Part shown: in pieces, positions 60,745-64,000 of the stretch
How the letters are laid out: the number at the start of each line of letters is the position of its first letter
Position numbering within the stretch: position 1 is the stretch's first letter
Assembly (NCBI GenBank): GCA_944376455.1
Contig: CALWCO010000001.1
Location: 53,182 to 117,181, forward strand
Reading direction: 5' to 3'
Source of the DNA: an uncultured Clostridia bacterium
Lineage (GTDB): Bacteria; Bacillota; Clostridia; Christensenellales; Borkfalkiaceae
Length of the DNA: 64,000 bases
Position numbers and translations under genes: made by a program
Notes under the pieces: model-generated
Told to the model about the DNA's origin: nothing
Databases searched by the model: none
What the model saw: the letters and a program-made list of their open reading frames with translations, nothing else

Positions 60745-61218
60745 TCAGTTGACTTTAATGTCGAGAATTTTTAAGGTATATACGCCGTCGGGCGCGTTAA
60801 CTTCCACCACGTCCCCGCGTTTATGACGCATGAGCGCGGCGCCGGCAGGAGATTCGTTGGAAATCTTGCCCACGGCGGGATCGGATTCCATGGAACCCGT
60901 GATTTCATATTCGCACTCTTCGTCGAACATGGAGTCATATACCTTGACCGTACAACCGATGTGAACGTAAGAATCGTCGGCGTTCTCCTCGATGATGACG
61001 GCATTCTTGACTTTATAATCCAGCTCGGAAATCTCGCCTTCGACGGCGCGCTGTTCTTCGCGCGCGGCGTCGTATTCGGCATTTTCGGACAGGTCGCCGT
61101 GGCTGCGCGCTTCCTGGATGCGCGCGACGACTTCCTGACGCTTTTCCGTCTGCAGATATTTCAGGCGGGCGACCGCCTCGTCATATCCTTTTTTGGTCAT
61201 AAAAAACTGATCTGCCAT
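60745..61218 (-). CDS. greA: transcription elongation factor GreA
   Basis: 157 aa from MADQFFMTKKGYDEAV, the normal length. N-terminal coiled coil with the acidic tip (ARSHGDLSENAEYDAAREEQ) that stimulates RNA cleavage in backtracked polymerase, and a C-terminal FKBP-like domain (ESPAGAALMRHKRGDVVEVN). It has a long leader with a strong hairpin and a consensus promoter. Confidence 0.96.
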   Translation of the reverse strand: MADQFFMTKKGYDEAVARLKYLQTEKRQEVVARIQEARSHGDLSENAEYDAAREEQRAVEGEISELDYKVKNAVIIEENADDSYVHIGCTVKVYDSMFDEECEYEITGSMESDPAVGKISNESPAGAALMRHKRGDVVEVNAPDGVYTLKILDIKVN

Positions 61219-61322
61219 AATGAAAAAACACCCCTTGTTTTTTGTTTTCTTTTTTAATGATAATTTTCCGATGCGGACGCCGAACAAAACGACGCGCCGT
61301 CTTTACATACAATAAACAACAA

Positions 61323-61361
61323 ACCGTGGCGCCGCTGAAAAAAAACGGCAACGACCACGGT
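61323..61361 (-). promoter_or_regulatory. hairpin in the greA leader, possible attenuator
   Basis: ACCGTGG (61323-61329) and CCACGGT (61355-61361) pair, with inner CCG/CGG around an A8 loop. On the minus strand it is followed by TTGTTGTTTATTG, a loose T-rich run. The leader is about 160 nt. Confidence 0.5.
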
Positions 61362-61384
61362 CGGTTCTTTATTATCTCTTATAA

Positions 61385-61413
61385 AGTATACTTTATTTTT
61401 CCCTTTTTGTCAA
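61385..61413 (-). promoter_or_regulatory. greA promoter
   Basis: Minus strand TTGACA (61413-61408), 17 bp, TATACT (61390-61385). Confidence 0.85.
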
Positions 61414-61481
61414 CGCCTTTGCGGCATTTTGGGGTAAAATTACTTCATTTGCGTAAAATTACACCGCTTGCGGCAGCCTCG

Positions 61482-62654
61482 TCATTTTCGCAAGCTCTGC
61501 ACAAAATCGGCGATGCGCTCCATTGCCTCGGTAAGTTGCACCATGGACGTAGCATAGGAACACCGCACATGATCCGCCCCGCAGACGCCGAACGCACTGC
61601 CGGGGACCACCGCGACACGCTTCGCGCGGAGCAGTTTTTCGGCGAACTCCTCCCCGCTCAGCCCCGTACTCTCCACAGACGGGAATACATAGAACGCCCC
61701 CTTCGGCTCGAAACAGGTCAATCCCATATCGTTCAGGCTCTTCACGACGAAACGGCGGCGGCGGTTGTACTCCTCCACCATCTCTTCGACGACCGAAAAA
61801 TGATCTTCAAACCCTTCTTTGAGCGCGTAATTGGCGGCATATTGCCCCGCCGTGGGCGCGCACATGATGCCGTATTGATGAATTTTGAACATACCCTCAT
61901 CCACATCGGGCGGCGCGCACACGAAACCGATACGCCAGCCCGTCATGGCAAACGCCTTGGAAAAGCCGTTGATGAGCACGGTGCGCTCCTTCATGCCGGG
62001 GAGGGAGGCAATCGAACAATGTTTGGTCCCGTAAGTCAGTTCGGCGTATATCTCGTCCGAAATCACGAGAAGATCGTGTTTTTGCAGTACGGGCGCAATC
62101 GCTTCGAGTTGCGGACGGGTCATGATGCCGCCCGTGGGGTTGTTGGGATAGGCGAGAATGATCGCCTTGGTTCGCGGCGTGATCTTCCGTTCGAGTTCTT
62201 CGGGCGTAACGATGAATCCGTTCTCCGCCTTACAGTCTATTGTTACAGGCATGCCCCCCGCCAAAGTAACGCACGGGGCATAGGAAACATAGCACGGATC
62301 GGGGATCAGTACCTCGTCTTGTTCCTCAATACACGCCCGCAAGGCAAGGTCGATGCCTTCGCTCGCGCCCACCGTAACGATGATATGCTCGGCGGGATAA
62401 TCCAGAGAAAAACGTTCTTTGAGATAGGCGGAAATATGCTCGCGGAGCTCGGGCAAACCGCGGTTGCCCGTATACTGCGTATACCCCTTCTGAATGGAGC
62501 GCACGCCCGCGTCGCGCACCGTCCACGGCGTGACGAAATCCGGCTCGCCGACGCCCAGAGAAATGGCGTCCTTCATCTCGTGCACGATGTCGAAAAACTT
62601 ACGGATGCCGCTCGGCTTTAATTCTTTGACTTTTCTCGAAACAAATTCTTTCAT
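61482..62654 (-). CDS. class I/II PLP-dependent aminotransferase
   Basis: 390 aa. AspAT-superfamily fold I: ISLGVGEPDFVTPWTV, TQYTGNRGLPELREHI, AYPNNPTGGIMT, ISDEIYAELTYG and the PLP lysine in NGFSKAFAMTGWRIGF, with the substrate-carboxylate Arg in DHVRCSYATS. Substrate likely Asp, Ala or aromatic amino acids. Its start overlaps the stop of an Lrp-family gene (ATGA), and this aminotransferase-Lrp pair is common in Clostridia. Confidence 0.93.
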   Translation of the reverse strand: MKEFVSRKVKELKPSGIRKFFDIVHEMKDAISLGVGEPDFVTPWTVRDAGVRSIQKGYTQYTGNRGLPELREHISAYLKERFSLDYPAEHIIVTVGASEGIDLALRACIEEQDEVLIPDPCYVSYAPCVTLAGGMPVTIDCKAENGFIVTPEELERKITPRTKAIILAYPNNPTGGIMTRPQLEAIAPVLQKHDLLVISDEIYAELTYGTKHCSIASLPGMKERTVLINGFSKAFAMTGWRIGFVCAPPDVDEGMFKIHQYGIMCAPTAGQYAANYALKEGFEDHFSVVEEMVEEYNRRRRFVVKSLNDMGLTCFEPKGAFYVFPSVESTGLSGEEFAEKLLRAKRVAVVPGSAFGVCGADHVRCSYATSMVQLTEAMERIADFVQSLRK

Positions 62655-63142
62655 GGCTGATAAGACAACCTCTTTTCCGCGGGAGCTTTGAACGTGACAT
62701 TGCCCTCGATTTTATACTTGCGCAAAATGAAATGCGTGGCGGTGCCGGTAACGCCCGAGAACGTGGAAATTTTTTCATAGACGAAACGGGAAATGCTGCG
62801 CAAGGACTTGCCCGCGACAAACACGGCGAGGTCGTACGCCCCGCTCATGAGATATACCCCCCGCACCTCGTCGTAACGGGAAATCTCCTCGGCAAGCGCG
62901 TCAAACCCCTGTCCTTTTTTCGGCGTAACGCGCACTTCGATGAGCGCTTCCACCACATCGTCGTCCACGGCTTCGGCGTTGGTGATGGCGGCATATTTGA
63001 CGATGACGCCCCGCGCCTCCATGGCGGCGATGGCAGAAGAAACCTCCTCTTCGCTCACGCCCAGCATCACGGCGATCTTCGCAGCCGAATAACGGCAGTC
63101 TTCGCCGAGAATGTTCAATATCTGTTTTTCGATGTTTTCCAT
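62651..63142 (-). CDS. Lrp/AsnC-family regulator
   Basis: 163 aa from MENIEKQILNILGEDCRYSA. N-terminal helix-turn-helix (about 1-50; SAAKIAVMLGVSEEEVSSAIAAME), C-terminal RAM domain (about 62-140; ALIEVRVTPKKGQGFDALAEEISRYDEVRGVYLMSG). It probably senses an amino acid and controls the coupled aminotransferase gene. GGAGG lies seven bases before this ATG; the longer frame runs through the promoter. Confidence 0.93.
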   Translation of the reverse strand: MENIEKQILNILGEDCRYSAAKIAVMLGVSEEEVSSAIAAMEARGVIVKYAAITNAEAVDDDVVEALIEVRVTPKKGQGFDALAEEISRYDEVRGVYLMSGAYDLAVFVAGKSLRSISRFVYEKISTFSGVTGTATHFILRKYKIEGNVTFKAPAEKRLSYQP

Positions 63143-63173
63143 GCGTTTACCTCCGCTTTTGCCCATTTTCTCT

Positions 63174-63202
63174 ATTGTATTCCACTTGACGGATAAAGTC
63201 AA
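63174..63202 (-). promoter_or_regulatory. promoter of the Lrp-aminotransferase operon
   Basis: Minus strand TTGACT (63202-63197), 17 bp, TACAAT (63179-63174). Confidence 0.75.
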
Positions 63203-63242
63203 CGATTTTTCGGTTTTTTGCCCGATTTTCAAGCAAAAGTAA

Positions 63243-63271
63243 TTTACTTTCCGCGCGGTTTTTTGTATAAT
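63243..63271 (+). promoter_or_regulatory. promoter of the small gene at 63302
   Basis: TTTACT (63243-63248), 17 bp, TATAAT (63266-63271). Divergent from the Lrp promoter 40 bp away. Confidence 0.75.
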
Positions 63272-63301
63272 GGAAAAAACGGAACGGGAGAAGAGTACCT
63301 T

Positions 63302-63559
63302 ATGCGGCTTTGGGCGAAAGTCATGACGGAAGGAAAAATCAGGAAGCAATGCACGCTGGAAAAGGACGAACGGGTCACCTGGTCGCACTTCTTCGATTAT
63401 ATGGCAGAAATGTGCGACAAACTGGACATTCCCACGCCCGTCATTCTCAAAGCCCACATTTTTCAGTTCGCAAAATTTCGCCACGTCAAATTTCTCCCCC
63501 GCGACTTCGTGGACAGTGTGGATTTCGACCGCCTCGTCGTGGAAAACATATCCGATTGA
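63302..63559 (+). CDS. small protein of unknown function
   Basis: 85 aa from MRLWAKVMTEGKIRKQCTLE. Compact, mixed-charge, with no signal peptide or helix-turn-helix that I can see. The middle (WSHFFDYMAEMCDKLDIPTP) and the end (FKFRHVKFLPRDFVDSVDFD-like) look like a folded globular protein. GGGAG lies about 11 bases before the ATG, and a consensus promoter precedes it. It is divergent from the Lrp gene. Repeat array D follows. Confidence 0.75.
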   Translation: MRLWAKVMTEGKIRKQCTLEKDERVTWSHFFDYMAEMCDKLDIPTPVILKAHIFQFAKFRHVKFLPRDFVDSVDFDRLVVENISD

Positions 63560-63678
63560 ATTTTTTATTGTCTTTGAAATTTCTATCCTCGTGCGGATTG
63601 TATATCCGCGCGGGGTTTATTTTTCGTCTATACCATGCCCGCAAAAACGCATCAAACCGCACCCGCGGCGCGGAACAG

Positions 63679-63983
63679 GGGATTGCAAAGGGAGATTCTC
63701 CCTTTGCCAAAGGTGCGGGAACGGCGTTCCCGCGGTAAGAGTACTTAATTCCCAAGGGGCGCCGCCCCTTGTATCCCCGTTCAAGGGACAATGCCCCTTG
63801 AAAATCCCGTGATGGGTGTGTCGCACGCGCGCCGCGCACGCGGCACCGAACACGGGTTCGCAAAGGGAAATATTCCCTTTGCCAAAGGTGCGGGAACGGC
63901 GTTCCCGCGATAAGAGTATTTACTTCCCAAGGGGCGCCGCCCCTTGTATCCCCGTTCAAGGGACAATGCCCCTTGAAAATCCC
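63679..63983 (+). repeat. repeat array D: two inverted-orientation units, continuing past the window
   Basis: Units at 63679-63808 and 63854-63983, period 175. Here the element reads on the plus strand from GGGATTGCAAAGGG to AAAATCCC, opposite to arrays A-C but again in the sense of the gene ending just upstream (63302-63559). The sequence after each unit (GTGATGGGTGTGTCGCA) is also repeated, so a further unit is likely beyond the edge. No gene is seen in 63560-64000. Confidence 0.9.
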
Positions 63984-64000
63984 GTGATGGGTGTGTCGCA

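Overview
The window reads as chromosomal DNA of a Bacillota (Clostridia-like) bacterium of moderately high GC. This is inferred from Shine-Dalgarno-led genes, Clostridia/Bacilli gene families (hslVU, trmFO, ricT, spmAB, a BmrCD-type ABC pair, PadR-DUF1700-DUF4097), sigma-A promoters with 17-bp spacers and a B. subtilis-like gene order. It may be an uncultured gut lineage, but no marker here settles that. I see no rRNA, tRNA, CRISPR, prophage or intact insertion sequence. Most genes lie on the minus strand.

Layout. 0-3 kb: an SPFH/zinc-ribbon gene divergent from a small membrane zinc-ribbon gene, then an amidase-domain gene. 3-25.8 kb (minus): housekeeping genes glyA, trxA, hisS, hslU-hslV, trmFO, topA, dprA, comM, a large GT-C-like membrane protein, rplS with a probable L19 leader, mutT, rnhB, yraN, a heterodimeric ABC exporter, a MscS channel and a one-pass surface protein. 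26-32.6 kb (plus): a HisJ-like PHP phosphatase, an ECF sigma/anti-sigma pair with a lipoprotein that resembles the anti-sigma ectodomain, and a PadR-DUF1700-DUF4097 operon. 32.7-37.8 kb (minus): metallophosphoesterase, ksgA, tatD, metG. 37.8-50 kb: an accessory stretch with spmAB, a candidate small RNA, two BspA-type leucine-rich lipoproteins flanking an AT-rich Big2 lipoprotein, and two membrane proteins, one of them an XRE-type regulator. 50-61 kb (minus): rsmI, trmN6-like, ferredoxin, ricT, holB, tmk, an Orn/Lys/Arg decarboxylase, two paralogous membrane proteins, lysS and greA. 61-64 kb: aminotransferase with an Lrp regulator, and a small conserved-looking gene.

The order decarboxylase-tmk-holB-ricT-trmN6-rsmI ... 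metG-tatD-ksgA matches the B. subtilis yaaO-to-ksgA block, split here by about 12 kb of accessory genes.

Main unusual signals: (1) a repeat of about 131 bp in 11 copies in four arrays; each copy folds as four hairpins closed by a GGGATT/AATCCC stem, and every array reads in the same sense as the gene ending just upstream; (2) an ECF circuit in which the sigma operon and a lipoprotein gene share the element CCAACAAA-N15-GTTATA; (3) several consensus promoters placed so that transcription should begin at or within two bases of the ATG, with no Shine-Dalgarno site; (4) a candidate small RNA of about 110 nt between spmB and a leucine-rich lipoprotein gene; (5) dyad operators at padR and at the Big2 lipoprotein gene.
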